From NCBI RefSeq assembly GCF_000224145.3, contig NC_020176.2, positions 2,664,348 to 2,728,347 of the forward strand: a stretch of 64,000 nt of DNA. The letters are read 5' to 3'. This DNA comes from Ciona intestinalis. Its lineage: Eukaryota; Chordata; Ascidiacea; Phlebobranchia; Cionidae. Below the pieces are notes generated by a model, which was not told the origin of the DNA, made no database searches, and saw only the letters and a program-made list of their open reading frames with translations. The position numbers and the translations under genes were made by a program. Shown piece after piece: positions 1-11,310 of the stretch (position 1 is its first letter; the number at the start of each line of letters is the position of its first letter).

Positions 1-52
1 GTTTAAATGGAACGAGAAAATAGAATGAAAAGGTGTCCCATCTTCCTATACC
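1..52 (-). mobile_element. MITE-A copy, cut by window start
   Basis: This is the terminal part of a MITE-A element; the family is described at 24734-24930. The internal stretch is in the reverse orientation and ends in the CATCTTCC part of the terminal repeat. The rest lies outside the window. Confidence 0.75.
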
Positions 53-363
53 CTTTATATACGGTGCTACGGTGGGTGCCTTTTGGACTTAAGTTAAATA
101 TGCGATTTATACGGGATTATTGTGACATTAAGTACACGCATTAATGCTCAATACCCGCTGTGCCTGGCCTAGTCCATTTAGTTTTTTTAGTTAATACGCG
201 AAAAAATGCTTTGAAATATTTATTTCGACTTCAAAAGTTATAAATTTCAAGATGCAACATTTTTTAAATATTGTTTACATTTATATCTGTATAATATTCT
301 TGCACAACACAACATTGATATTCATGAAGTTACATTTTCGTTGAAAACTTAGTTAGCTGTTTA

Positions 364-369
364 TTTATT
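364..369 (-). terminator. poly(A) signal of the LIM gene
   Basis: AATAAA on the minus strand, 12 bases past the LIM gene stop codon. It supports the short reading frame being a complete gene rather than an internal exon. Confidence 0.5.
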
Positions 370-381
370 TTCCGATGTCCC

Positions 382-582
382 TTAGGTCGACCCCGTCTTC
401 GGGCAGTGGGTGCTGCAGTACGGAAGATTGTTGTGTCCCTTGCACGTTTCGAAAGTAAGCATCTGCTTACACGTCTCGCAGGAAAAGCAAGACTTGTGCC
501 ATACTTGGTCCAAGTGATTAAGAGATTCCATTGAGTAGACGGTTTTTTTGCATCTCGCACAAGTCGAAGTCGATCTAAACAT
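382..582 (-). CDS. single-LIM-domain protein, LASP/nebulin-like LIM
   Basis: The gene encodes 66 residues filled by one LIM zinc-binding domain. All eight zinc ligands are visible: C8, C11, H29, C32, then C35, C38, C56, H59. The WHKSCF and PYC motifs resemble the N-terminal LIM domain of LASP1 and nebulin-related actin-binding proteins. Those relatives continue into nebulin repeats and an SH3 domain; here the frame stops six residues after the last ligand, and an AATAAA signal follows in the mRNA sense (364-369). The ATG at 582 is preceded by GTTAAG, a possible splice or trans-splice acceptor. I infer a role at the actin cytoskeleton or muscle from the family only. It could be a first exon of a longer gene, but no strong donor is seen before the stop. 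Confidence 0.75.
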   Translation of the reverse strand: MFRSTSTCARCKKTVYSMESLNHLDQVWHKSCFSCETCKQMLTFETCKGHNNLPYCSTHCPKTGST

Positions 583-690
583 CTTAACGATGAACTAAAG
601 AAAGTTGGATTAGAACTTACTAAAATAGAGTTACAGCTATAGCTAACGCAGCCGTAAATATAGCCTTTTCAGGACTGAACCTCGCTGTGC

Positions 691-705
691 ACTATTTTAT
701 ATAAA
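691..705 (-). promoter_or_regulatory. TATA-box candidate for the LIM gene
   Basis: The minus strand reads TTTTATATAAAATAG about 110 bases upstream of the LIM start codon, a distance that would fit a short 5' leader. No transcription evidence is available. Confidence 0.35.
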
Positions 706-964
706 AGATAAACTTCTACACAACACATCAGTCCGACTCGTCTCTATACATATTACGAACGATAACTGCGGGATGAAAATTTGTTCAGCGCGACCGCATA
801 TGATTAACTGGTTTATATTGCATCGGTGATCTATATAGTTCACCGTTCGTTTTGACATTATTCAGCGTTATTACTCAGATTTCCGCGTGGCTTATTAATA
901 CCAATGCATCAACAAGTTCGTTCCGAATTGACTGTACTGCGAGACCGACTGCCCAAAGTTGTTT

Positions 965-987
965 CCAATGACGTCATCATGACGTCA
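965..987. promoter_or_regulatory. Tandem CRE pair with CCAAT
   Basis: Two perfect TGACGTCA octamers lie at 969-976 and 980-987, 11 bp apart centre to centre, which is about one helical turn. A CCAAT overlaps the left edge (965-969). The pair is about 390 bp upstream of the LIM gene start. CREB/ATF-family bZIP proteins bind this octamer; use in muscle or cytoskeletal gene control is inference. Confidence 0.55.
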
Positions 988-1230
988 ACCGATACCAGGT
1001 TACACGTCAAATGTAACCACGACTCATTTAAATTTTTATAAGGTGTGTTTTATATCGGCCATATTTCCTTTGAGTTTTCAAACAACTGTTATAGGTTATG
1101 CAAACGACTGATGGCTAATGTTTTTTATTGTTTAGAAAGCACATTTATATTGTTCCGTTTGTTCTTTTAAAAAATGGGTACGTGGGTTTTGTCGGTTTTC
1201 GACTACTTATCGATACTTTGAGTAATCCAT

Positions 1231-1305
1231 TGTGTATAATAAGTCAGCAGCGATGCTGAACGGTATTAGTTCCATTGAAAATGTGCATTCTAGCACGACC
1301 AAAAC
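1231..1305 (+). repeat. Dispersed repeat, first copy
   Basis: About 75 bp beginning GTGTATAATAAGTCAGC and ending GCATTCTAGCACGACC. It recurs in a longer, diverged form at 6723-6847. Family not recognised. Confidence 0.5.
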
Positions 1306-1699
1306 ATACAGTTTTCTTCTTTAACCTAGAGTTGCTTGCTTTCGTATATCCAAGACATGTTAGTTTGTAAAGTATATAAATAGATGCTTCTTAATATGCG
1401 AGAATATAGTCTTTTTTATGCTTATTATATTACTCCTATAGCTGTTAATTATTTTAAAATTGGTTGTTGGGTTATTTTTTATTATAAAATTTATTTAAAT
1501 TATTGTTATTTATTATAAATATATTTATGGGTTTATAATTTTTATTTTTTTTGTTATAAAATAATATTTTAAGCTGCATAAATGTTTTACTTTTAGAATT
1601 ACGGTATTCTTGTAGTGATCTCTTTTATATATCTGGTTAGAGCTATAGCCTATAGCCAGCAGCCAATCATAACCAAGAAGTAGCTAATTACTGTCTAAG

Positions 1700-1729
1700 C
1701 ATAGTACACTAACATGTTAGTGTACTATG
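1700..1729. repeat. 30-bp perfect palindrome
   Basis: Starts CATAGTACACTAACA and is its own reverse complement over 30 bp. It shares the outer CATAGTA stem with the hairpins at 3742-3769 and 5872-5899, so the three probably belong to one small foldback family or are excision scars. Confidence 0.7.
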
Positions 1730-2069
1730 GTCTAAGTCAATTCAGCCATAGAAATTATTTGCGGGTAAGTCACAGCCACAGGAAGCACTCAAGAGAAAGC
1801 CATACGTTATAACGTGGTGTGAATAAACTGATGTAGTGAGATATCACAGCGCCATACGTTACACCGTGCTGAGGATAAACTGTAGCAAGACATTACAGTT
1901 TTCATGTTAAATTGTTTTCACAGTTGCCTTCAAATGGCTTTAGAATCTTGTGCTGGTAGTTGGTTAGTATATATTAGTAGGTGTAAACGGTAAACGCATT
2001 TAACTTTCAACGAGGTTGCATGAGTCTATAGCTTTGCGTGTTTAGGTTAAGAGTGCAATTTTCTTTTTA

Positions 2070-2830
2070 ATAGAGGCCATTGTTGATTATAATCCCTTAT
2101 GTGAGTAATATAACAGGGATGGTATTTCTCGGTCGCAGTAACTATTGGTTAAATGGTTACCGCGTTTCTTTAGTGGGCTGACTAAAAAAAACTGTGCATT
2201 ATATTACAGAAGTTATAGTCGGTAAAATCGACCGACTAAAATTTTAGTCGGGCAACTAAAAAAGCAAATTTAATTAGGTTTAAAAATGCTGCCATCGTCG
2301 GGGAAAGTTGGGTAATATGTTGTCATCTTCGAATACAATCACTTTGTTATATCACACAGCGTCGTCAATAATAGTTTGTTGAAACCCATTACGGAAGTCA
2401 CTAAATTGGCGCTCTTTGGATAAGGCGGACGTACTTAGGGCGGCTCGGTGTTTTTAGGGCAAACATTTACCGTTAGGTAAAGGGTTGGGGTCTGTCCAAG
2501 TGCGATTTGTATCCTTGAGTGCGGGTTGTATCCTTGTGCTGGTAGCTGCGGTTTGTATCCTTATTGTGCTAGTAGTAATGTTCACCGCCTGTTAGACATA
2601 TCACTCTAGTAGGCTGTGAAACGTGGTAATGTGTAATAGTTTTGTTTTATATCAGAAACTCTTGTTACCTATATAGAGTATTAAGTTATATGCCTGCCAG
2701 CAACAATTGCATAATAGAGACCATTGTCGATTATAATCCCTTGTGTGAGTAATATTACAGATTTTAAAGTGCTGCAATTGTAGGGTATAGATCAGTTAAT
2801 ATTTGTCACCTTTGAATACATTACGTATAT
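2070..2830 (+). repeat. Direct repeat pair upstream of NXPE copy 1
   Basis: The segments at about 2070-2345 and 2705-2830 share the run GATTATAATCCCTT and a following TGTGAGTAATAT, then both continue into a GTGCTGC-type block. The second copy is shorter. They do not code. Confidence 0.45.
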
Positions 2831-3011
2831 GGTACAGTTTATGCAAAATGAGAGAATTTCAAATAGAACCAAAGACAGCATAACTTACAGAGGTTTATTA
2901 GTTTTTTGTTTTTTTTTAAATGGTTGAATTAGAAATCTAGGACTGTTGTAACTGTATTGGAACTTTTGTATCAAAACAATTAGTTTTGAACTGGAAAAAT
3001 TGTTACGTAGA

Positions 3012-5412
3012 ATGAAGACATTAAAGTTCATTTTTACTGCATTGGTATGCACCATTTCTATCAGTCTGTTGGCGATGGAAAAGTGGAGTAACCATAGTTT
3101 GGATAAGTTCAAAACACCTACATTTTACTATCAAAAGACAGATGAAACTGCAACTCCTGCATTACCAAAGCAGATAAAAGCAAGCACAATATATGTAAAC
3201 ACAACTTCGGACGCTTTTTTGGACGAAACAAACAGTTCTATACTACTGGCACTTAACGGACTCCGTTATTTTGATAAATATGGCGAAGCAATACAAGGTG
3301 AAGTGAAAACCAAGCAACCGTATTTGTATGATGCCGTATACAACTGGACCACTTACATGCCAGACCTAGCACAGTCATTGGCAAAGCTAACATCTGCGAA
3401 TAGTGAAAACAAGCCAAATTTACACACATGTCCAAACTACACTCAAGTGACCGTCGAATCAAATTTGAATTTAACAGTGGGCAACAGGTAATGCGTACTA
3501 TAAATCATGGCTGTTTAAAAAATCCTGATTTCTCTTTATTTGTATCAGCAGATTTATGTTTGTATGTATGTGTAAGTGTATACTGCCAAAATAACAGGGT
3601 AAATGAAACACTTACATATAGAATACGTATTACCGTACCACGTTCGATTTCTACGTTACAGATAACGCAAACAGTTGGGGGTTAGTGGTTGGAAGTTAGG
3701 GTTTTCACTAACACAAAACATTGCGCAAATTAAGATTATAGCATAGTATACTGAAGTGAGTATACTATGATTATAGCGCGTGCCGTATCATACGTAACAT
3801 ATCGCTATTGTGGCTTGACGCGAATTTCAGTGACGCAGCATGTTTTCGGGCATTTTCAATTTTATTTTCGCCACGAACGACCGACATAAAAATGGTATAC
3901 AGCGGATATCAGTGAGACCCAAAGAACATTTTAGGAAAAACATTTTTACTGTTTACCAGCAGCTAAAGAATTACGGCTACATGTAAAGCCGTCATAGTAG
4001 TTACATTCTCTATCTCCAACAGTTTTTCTGCAACAATCCGAGCATTCAATTGTAGAGGGAAACCGAAAACGTTCGGTGGAGATTATTTCCGTGCTCGAAT
4101 TATTAAAACAGAGGATGTAGGTTTCATTCGACCTAATGGGATTGCCTGCAATATAATAGACAACAACGATGGCTCTTACGCCATACGCAGTTCGCTACCC
4201 ATTCCGGGTGCAATGGTTTTAGAAGTCGTCCTTGTTAGTTCTGTTGAACAAATTGGTAAATTAGTCAATGTTACCGGACAGAGGCGGTTTTCTGGTACAA
4301 GTTACTCTGCAGAATTATCAAGCGGTGAACAGGTCGAGTGTAACGTGGACTTAACAGTATTTGGAATGTAAGTGGTCTAAGTTAGGCATTACATACATGT
4401 TTTCGTACAACAACACTAAATATGTAACACCAAGATTAAGCATGGGTTTGTTTGTGCCTAGGTACAACTCGTCGACTCTCTGCGATTACTCTAACCCACG
4501 AAATAAAGAACCATGGTTTTGCAGTAAACCAAACTCTGGCAATTGTTCTACACTAACGTGGGTCACTTTTTTAATAACCACCGATGAGCCTATCCAGCAC
4601 AAAGCTTTTATCGGTTACATCATGGCCCACGGTCTTGACCAAAACGTTTCCAGTCACCATCTCACAGTTTCAGGAAAATACGTAAAGGACCAACTACCCC
4701 ACTGCTCTATAAAAAATTATCTTCAAAAAGCGGATTTGCTTCCTCATGGTTATTTTTTAAATCGTTATTTTGTGGCTACGAGCTGAATCGAGACGGTATC
4801 TTTCCATGTTTTCAAAACAAGATTGTTTACTTTCTCGGCGATTCCACTGTAAGACAATACTTCGAATTTGTCACCGATTTAAAGAAACTTGAATTGTTTG
4901 GTCCTGATTCGAAAAAGGTTTGGCAGCAACCAAAAGTAGCGTTTGACGATGAGTACAATGTCACGTTTTATTATCGTGCTCATGGACCCCCATTACAAAA
5001 CCCTGGACCACCGAGTAGCCGTCCTTATATAAGTGACGTATTAGATGAATTATCTGGCGGGCCTAATGTCTACGTTCTAATCACAATAAGCATCCATTTA
5101 TACTATTACGAGCCTTCTGTTTTCATTCACCGAGTCATAGGAATACGGGATGCATTAAAACGACTCGCCACAAGACACCCTGGTACAAAAGTTATCATAA
5201 AAGGAAATAACGTACTGGCTTCTCCTCAAGAATGGCTGGGACTTAGATACGATACTATTATGTCAAAACTGTTTAAAAATATTGACTCTGTTATATTCTT
5301 ACGATTATGGGATATCACATCTGTTTGGCCGTTGAACGACTATCATCCTGCGGGCCCAACTTTAGCTGAAGAAATTCTTTATACTTTCAAATTCTTCTGT
5401 GACAATCAGTGA
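3012..5412 (+). CDS. NXPE-family protein, copy 1 (frame broken)
   Basis: A secreted or type II membrane protein of the neurexophilin/PC-esterase family. Exons are 3012-3487, 4023-4367 and 4462-5412, with phase-2 junctions at both introns exactly as in the neighbour at 8998-11094; exon 2 is 345 bp in both genes. An N-terminal hydrophobic anchor (about residues 3-22) is followed by the neurexophilin-like part, then the PC-esterase part with YFLGDSTVRQYFE (GDS nucleophile motif) and WPLNDYHPAGP. Exon 3 is 13 bp shorter than in copy 2 and its reading frame breaks near 4780: the upstream frame ends at TGA 4784-4786, just before the GDS block, which continues in another frame to 5412. Either a sequencing error or recent pseudogenisation could explain this. 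The ATG follows ACGTAG|A, a splice-acceptor-like site. Confidence 0.8.
3742..3769. repeat. Foldback hairpin inside NXPE copy 1 intron 1
   Basis: CATAGTATAC and its complement GTATACTATG form 10-bp arms around an 8-bp loop. Second member of the CATAGTA hairpin group. Confidence 0.65.
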
Positions 5413-5547
5413 GATATTTTTTATCTAGAATATTTTATACACAACGTTTTTTGTTAATTTATTTAACTAATAGAGGTGTGGTAGAATACATCCTTTTCTT
5501 AGTTATATAACTTTGTGTGTACTTTTCTTCCAATTGCGAGTAACTTG

Positions 5548-5736
5548 TATAGTACTGCGGGGTAAGATGGGACACCTTTAGCACATAATATCCAAATATC
5601 TTGATCGTGTTTTAAACAATTAAAAACGGTCTATATGAGAGTCGCGGGGATACGGTTTTCTAATTCTTTGAATAATCTTTGTTTACTACCAAATGGGACA
5701 ATAAAATAGACTAAACATCTCCCCCACCCTACTGTA
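5548..5736 (-). mobile_element. MITE-A copy, full length
   Basis: About 189 bp with both ends present, left end GGGGTAAGATGGGACACC and right end CCCCCACCCTACTGTA. It lies 136 bp past the NXPE copy 1 stop. Confidence 0.85.
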
Positions 5737-5871
5737 TCTTATTGCTCGCTGTTTGTCTGCTAAAGGAATATAGCGGCCACGCTTCTTTCGACAAGTATAT
5801 GTAAACGTGGATTGTAGTTAATGTATTGCCAAAGCCACTTACTTCTTGATGTTATCATATGCAGGTGTTTG

Positions 5872-5899
5872 ACCATAGTATACTTCAGTATACTATGGT
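5872..5899. repeat. Foldback hairpin downstream of NXPE copy 1
   Basis: ACCATAGTATAC and GTATACTATGGT form perfect 12-bp arms around a TTCA loop. Third member of the CATAGTA hairpin group. Confidence 0.7.
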
Positions 5900-6291
5900 T
5901 TGACTGTTGATGATATAATTGAACTTGTTGTGACCTTATCAAATTTATTTATTAAGTCCAAAATCAAAAATGAATGGAAAGTCGGAAAAAAATTAGCTTT
6001 GTTTATTCCGGTTCAATCTTTGCCATAATACGTGTTGGACAATAAAACTGGTTATCCTTTAACAGAGTATAGGCTACAGGTGCTGAGTTTTGTTACGGAT
6101 CATGGGACTTGTTTTGTCGTTTCGGTAAGTGCATGTATTTCGGGAAGGCGCATATTACACAAAAAAAAACACAAAAGAAATACCGTATAACGTAGTTAAG
6201 ATTATAGTTTGAAGTCCGACGCTTGGTAAGAAACCATTATTTTTGTATGCCCAATTTTATTTCAGGTTTTGCTCTTATCTTAAAAAGTTAT

Positions 6292-6470
6292 TATAGTAAG
6301 GTGGGGGAAGATGGGACTCCTTTTCATTATATTTTCTCATTCGATTTGGTAGTAAAAAACGAATATTCAAAGAATTATATAACCATATCCCCACAACCCC
6401 CATAGCCGGTTGTTCAGGTTACTTAGATAATATATGTTAAAGCTGTCCCACCTTCCCCCACCCTACTAGA
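6292..6470 (+). mobile_element. MITE-A copy, full length
   Basis: Both terminal repeats are recognisable (left GTGGGGGAAGATGGGAC, right CCTTCCCCCACCCTAC). The internal part is slightly shortened and diverged. Confidence 0.85.
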
Positions 6471-6722
6471 TTGCATAAAAAACACATGTCTACTGGTCAG
6501 TTATTGTAATTTATTTAAATATTCTCTCCTGGGTTTCTCTTTAATTTTTTATATATATAAGCCGAATTTACATCTACAAATTATTTGTTTATTAAACTGA
6601 ATAACAATTATGTCTCCCGTTTAATGTTTTTTGATTTTTTTTAAATTTAGAGCATTGAAAGGTTTTAAAAGATCAATACCCGTTTTTTTAAAAGGTACCT
6701 GTTGTACGATTGCAGGAAACAC

Positions 6723-6847
6723 ATGGTGTATACTAAGTCAGCGATGCTCAACTATGGCCTACTAAAATGGCTCAACGTAAGCCAGCGTATAGTCAGTGAT
6801 GTTGAAATAGGTAGTTTTCATTGAAATGTGCACTCTAGCACGACCGA
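6723..6847 (+). repeat. Dispersed repeat, second copy
   Basis: Shares GTGTATACTAAGTCAGCG and GCACTCTAGCACGACCGAG with 1231-1305 but has an insertion of about 50 bp in its middle. Confidence 0.45.
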
Positions 6848-7575
6848 GTTCATCATATTATCTTGGTTAAAAGTATCTATATTATTGCGTAAAATCGCAC
6901 TATCACGATCAACGCAAAATCGAAACAAAATACCCGTTCGATTTGCATTTTAGCCTCACATTTACCATGTTTTTCTTAGCCAGGTAGACTGTTTGTTACG
7001 AAACAGTGGGGATTCACACTTGGATTTATTGCATCATAATAAAGCGATTGTTTAACCTGGCAGTTGATTGCGACATATTATCAATTCACACGTTGATTAT
7101 TTGCGTCATAATAGGGATTGGCACGTTTTTATTGAGGATTTATATATATAGGAGGGCTTGAATGTTTGTTTTAATTCAACTTTTACCTGCGTCGTGTTTT
7201 AGCCTTTTTTCAAGGCTACATTCGACGATCCACAGAAACATTTTAAAAGATCAAGACCCGCTATTTATTCACTACTGTTATAACATAGCATGTAACACTT
7301 CTGTTTATTTTTGTTTTTCGCGCCCCCTTCCGAGTCACACGTTTTACACACAGTTTAAGAACCACTGGTCTATTTATTATTCATGCAATGAGCCTGAAAA
7401 TATAGGAGCGAGAATGAGAACCTTTTTTGTAAATTATTTATGGTCCATATGAGTTTGTCCTTACAACTAAATAAAGTGCGATTATTTAAAGCAGTTTGTT
7501 AGGGTAATAATCAACGCAGAAAACAATGTTAATAATATACTTGGATGAAATTAGACACGCGTATCTGACATTTCA

Positions 7576-8227
7576 TATAGTAGGGTGGGGGCCTGGGGGG
7601 AGATGGGACACTTTGTCAGACGACGAGGCTCTTTTTTTAATTTTCTTTTTACGGACCCCCATTTAATGATAATCAGGAAAATAAGGTTACAGAATTATTT
7701 GACAGTATTATCACGACTTTATAAAACGCCCGTCAAAGCTGATTACTGTTTTTAAATATTAAAAAAAAATGTAAAATAGAAACAGTAGGCCTATACTTTG
7801 AACAGGTAAAAAAATGCGAAATAGTAAGGTGCTATTTTCTAATGCTCGCTAAACCATAGGGTAAAGTCAATGGATTTTTTTAGTTTGCGTGTGCGAACGA
7901 TTAAACTAGTTTCATAGCTTCATAAAACAACCTTTAATATTTCGTACAGTTTGATTTAGTCTCATAAAACTAGTTTTAGTTTTGTAAAAAAACACTGAGA
8001 TATAAGCATGAAGAAAATAGGCAGGGGTCAATATGACTTTAATTTGAGATAAAAACAACAAAAAAATATCGGTTTAACGTTATATATATTTAAGAAGTTT
8101 ACACGGCAAAGAAACTAGCACAGCCTGTTAAACTCGGTAGGTTTAAGGTTAACTACAAGTTGCAGTAACTTGCAGAATACTGTTAATGTAAATATGTTTC
8201 AATTTAGAGTCCCATCTTTTCCCACAT
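7576..8227 (+). mobile_element. Diverged MITE-A-like remnant
   Basis: A left end (TATAGTAGGGTGGGGGCC, with a short insertion before AGATGGGACAC) starts at 7576. A right-end-like CCCATCTTTTCCCACATTG occurs near 8210. The middle only faintly resembles the family and the element is longer than usual, so it may be two fragments. Confidence 0.35.
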
Positions 8228-8798
8228 TGTTGTTTTGTATGTTTTTATTGCCAAACTTTGAAAGATTTGCTTTTAATTTAGTAATTTATACCTCAGGGGG
8301 TTTTCAACTATAAGATACTGATATAATAAAATGATAATATTTCAAAAATATATTTGAAATTTGGTCATTTGCACTTGGTGGTAATTTATAAGAAGTGGCT
8401 TGTGCCAAAAACAGAGTAGTAATACCTAATTTGTAGCAAAAATAAAAACTTATCAATAGTTATTAATGTTATCAATTTTCTGTTATTACAAGTTCATATA
8501 CGTTTGTAGGATACAACATTTGTCCATTGATGTTCGAACATTACCCATTGTCGTTCAAACAATACCAATTGGTTTGCAATAATATAATGTATAGGTAACA
8601 TGTAATAACTATATAGCAGTAGGGCAAGAAAAAGAATGTTTAGACTTAATTTTCAAAGCGTACAGTATTATTTCGTCTTATTTACGTACATTCCTATTTA
8701 TAAATACATTATTATATTTGATTAAATTGGTGTCAATTAATAAAGGAATGATAGTACTAATTCGTGGTATTATCCAAAAACCGTCATCTATTTTGATT

Positions 8799-8854
8799 TT
8801 GGAAATATTTGGCAATATGTGCTAAAGTGTCCTATCTTCCCCCATTGTACTATA
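8799..8854 (+). mobile_element. MITE-A right-end fragment
   Basis: Contains the characteristic ATATTTGGCAATATGTGCTA segment followed by the right terminal repeat. The left part is missing. Confidence 0.6.
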
Positions 8855-8997
8855 TACGCAGATAACGGAAGTTAACGGTCATATCTTAGCTTTTTTTGTT
8901 ATTGCTCTGCTGCGCCTATTACATTTAAATAAACAACCAACTTATAATAGATGTTTACTAACATTTCAACAAGGTATAAATTACTTCTTTTTGCAGA

Positions 8998-11094
8998 ATG
9001 TCCGATTTTAATAAAAATATTAGATACTTTGTTATCGTGCTGGTCGTCGTATGTCTTTGCTTGTACCCCTTGTTTACTATGGAGTGGGACTTTTCACACC
9101 AAGTTACTGGCATGTCCCGCAACAGTTACCCTAAAGCTTTAAAGGTAATAAAGCAGATGCCAACTACCGCAATACCTGCACCATTGCCCGTTACTACAAG
9201 TGTGCGCCCACTTCTTACCAGCAACCAGCGACCCCAGGCTCTCGATGGACTTCGATATTATATAGAGTACGGCAAGCCCCTGCAGGGAAGCGTCGATACA
9301 AATCAACCATATCTGAATGGTTCAGAATACGACTGGAGGACTTACATGCCAGATACAGAAGTTGCGTTGGAAAAGTTAAAGCATCGAAACTCTACGGGCG
9401 ACCCGAGATACGAAACGTGCGCAAACCAAACCAAAGTAATTGTTGTTACGCCAGGAGATCTCACAATTGAAGGAAGGTAAATTATTCATATTGCGGTAAA
9501 TCGTCCGCAGGTGCTCGTAAAATGTCCACATTATACCATTCTCTACACCCTTCAGGTTCCGTGCTTCTATAAAGGCCTACAACTGCATTGGAGAAGCCAA
9601 GACGTATGGCGGCGATTATTTTCGTGCACGACTTGTTCGTTTTGAAGACGTAGGGGGCGGTCGTCCAAACGGTGTTGCTTGTCATATTACAGATCATAGG
9701 AATGGGACTTATTCCGTAGAGAGTCCACTACCTATTCCTGGAAAGTTGGTTTTTGAGCTTGTGCTTGTATATTCTGCGGAAGGGATAGCGCGACTCGTTA
9801 GTGCCACCTCGCGGCGACGTTATTCGGGAACGAGTTACATCGGAAAGTATGAGAATAACGTAACGGCCGAATGCAACGTAGATTTGACTACACATGGCTT
9901 GTGAGTATTATGTTTAAATATATAGCCAACTTACGTATAGAAAAGCATACAATCACGCACATAGTTACATATGGGTGGGCCGTGTATGTAAGCGGACACG
10001 TGGTATGTATATGAAATAGAACACAACGTTCGTCATTTGTGTATGAAATAGTGTTACAACGTTCGTCATTGCCACAACACGAGAGAATATATAACTCACA
10101 CTCCTAAAAATGCAGTATTTTTACATGTAGATACAGCTCGTCACAGCTTTGCGATTTTTCCAATCCCCGAAACAAAGAACCCTGGTTTTGCGTTAAACCT
10201 TCGTCGGGTGGCTGCATCCCAATGAAATGGCTGACATTTGATAGGTCGAGTAATGAACCTACGACATACAAGGATTATCTTCAAACTGTTATGGCAATTG
10301 AGCAAGACCAGGCAGTGGCTTCGGCGAAACATGTCTTCACTGTCGCTGGCAAATATGAAAGGAAGCAGATGAAAGAATGCCAGCCTGACACAATCCTCGA
10401 AGGTGACCTGATGCGACCGCAAGGCTATTTTATGTACGGGTACTGGGTGTCACTAATATGCCAAAATCAGCTGCGGCCAGACGGAATCGAATCGTGTTTT
10501 CGGGGCAAGACAGTATACTTTCTTGGGGATTCAACCGTAAGACAATATTTTGAATATGTTGTCAACCAAATGCACTTAACTATGGAAGGCCCAGATTCGA
10601 CACGCGTTTGGCAACAACCTAAAGTGGCCTATGATTCAAAAAACAATATTACGTTTTACTACAGGGCACATGGTCCCCCATTGCAAAACCCGGGACCGCC
10701 AAGCAGTCGTCCCTATATTACAGACGTCTTGGACGAAATTAATGGCGGTCCTGTATACATTGTGATTTCCATTAGTTTGCACGTCTATTTCTACGAACCT
10801 TCTGTCTTCATACATAGGATATTGGGTATCCGAGACTCGCTCACAAAATTAGTTCAAAAGTATCCGGGCACCCGGGTTATCGTTAAAGGAAACAACGTTT
10901 TAACTGCCCCGCAAGAGTGGCTTGGTCTAAGATACGATAATATTATGGCAGCGGTGTTTCAAAATGTTAAATCCGTACAATTTATACGCCTCTGGGACAT
11001 AACAACGATGTGGCCTTTAAATGATTATCATCCAGGCGGCCCGACTCTCATTGAAGAAATCATGTATTCCTTTGCTTTTTTATGTAGCGCGTAA
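8998..11094 (+). CDS. NXPE-family protein, copy 2 (intact)
   Basis: Complete 595-residue protein in three exons (8998-9476, 9556-9900, 10131-11094), all with GT-AG borders. Residues about 8-25 form a hydrophobic anchor or signal. Middle: a neurexophilin-like region containing YGGDYFRARLV and several cysteines. C-terminal part: PC-esterase domain of the SGNH type, with FLGDSTVRQYFEY (nucleophile Ser about 409) and the Asp/His pair in NDYHPGGP near 573-575. Family members are extracellular or Golgi-lumenal; the substrate of animal NXPE proteins is not settled, so I assign no reaction. The acceptor CTTTTTGCAG ends one base before the ATG, suggesting a 5'UTR intron or a spliced leader. An ATTAAA at 11150-11155 is a possible poly(A) signal. 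It is a tandem paralogue of 3012-5412. Confidence 0.9.
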
Positions 11095-11299
11095 TATTTT
11101 GAATTATAGAAATGAATTGATTTATTTGCATAATCTGTATATAGACTTAATTAAAGCTAATATAACTTGGTCCTATGAATCTTTGCTGCACGAGGTATTT
11201 GAAAGAACCACGCTATTAGAAGTTTTACATTTCTATGTTCTAAAAATTCGCGCCAAATTCTTCACCAATTCAACAACAACAAACAACATCAACAACTTA

Positions 11300-11310
11300 C
11301 AAATTTGCTG
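11300..11310 (+). repeat. Target site duplication, left
   Basis: CAAATTTGCTG, identical to 14026-14036 on the other side of the foldback element. Confidence 0.8.

Larger units (their letters stand above)
988..3011. other. Spacer between the LIM gene and NXPE copy 1
   Basis: No coding exon was found here. The stretch is AT-rich and holds a 30-bp palindrome (1700-1729), a direct repeat pair (about 2070-2345 and 2705-2830), and a segment at 1231-1305 that recurs at 6723-6847. Confidence 0.5.
6471..8997. other. Spacer between NXPE copies
   Basis: No convincing exon. The stretch holds the second copy of the 1231-1305 repeat (6723-6847), diverged MITE-A remains (from 7576 and at 8799-8854), and long AT-rich unique DNA. 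Confidence 0.45.

Noticed and set aside
330-560. 76-codon frame overlapping the LIM gene
   Set aside because: Shadow in another frame of the LIM coding sequence; it lacks the cysteine pattern.
4772-4783. A tiny intron (GTGGCTACGAG) to explain the NXPE copy 1 frame break
   Set aside because: Eleven bases is far below any workable intron length.
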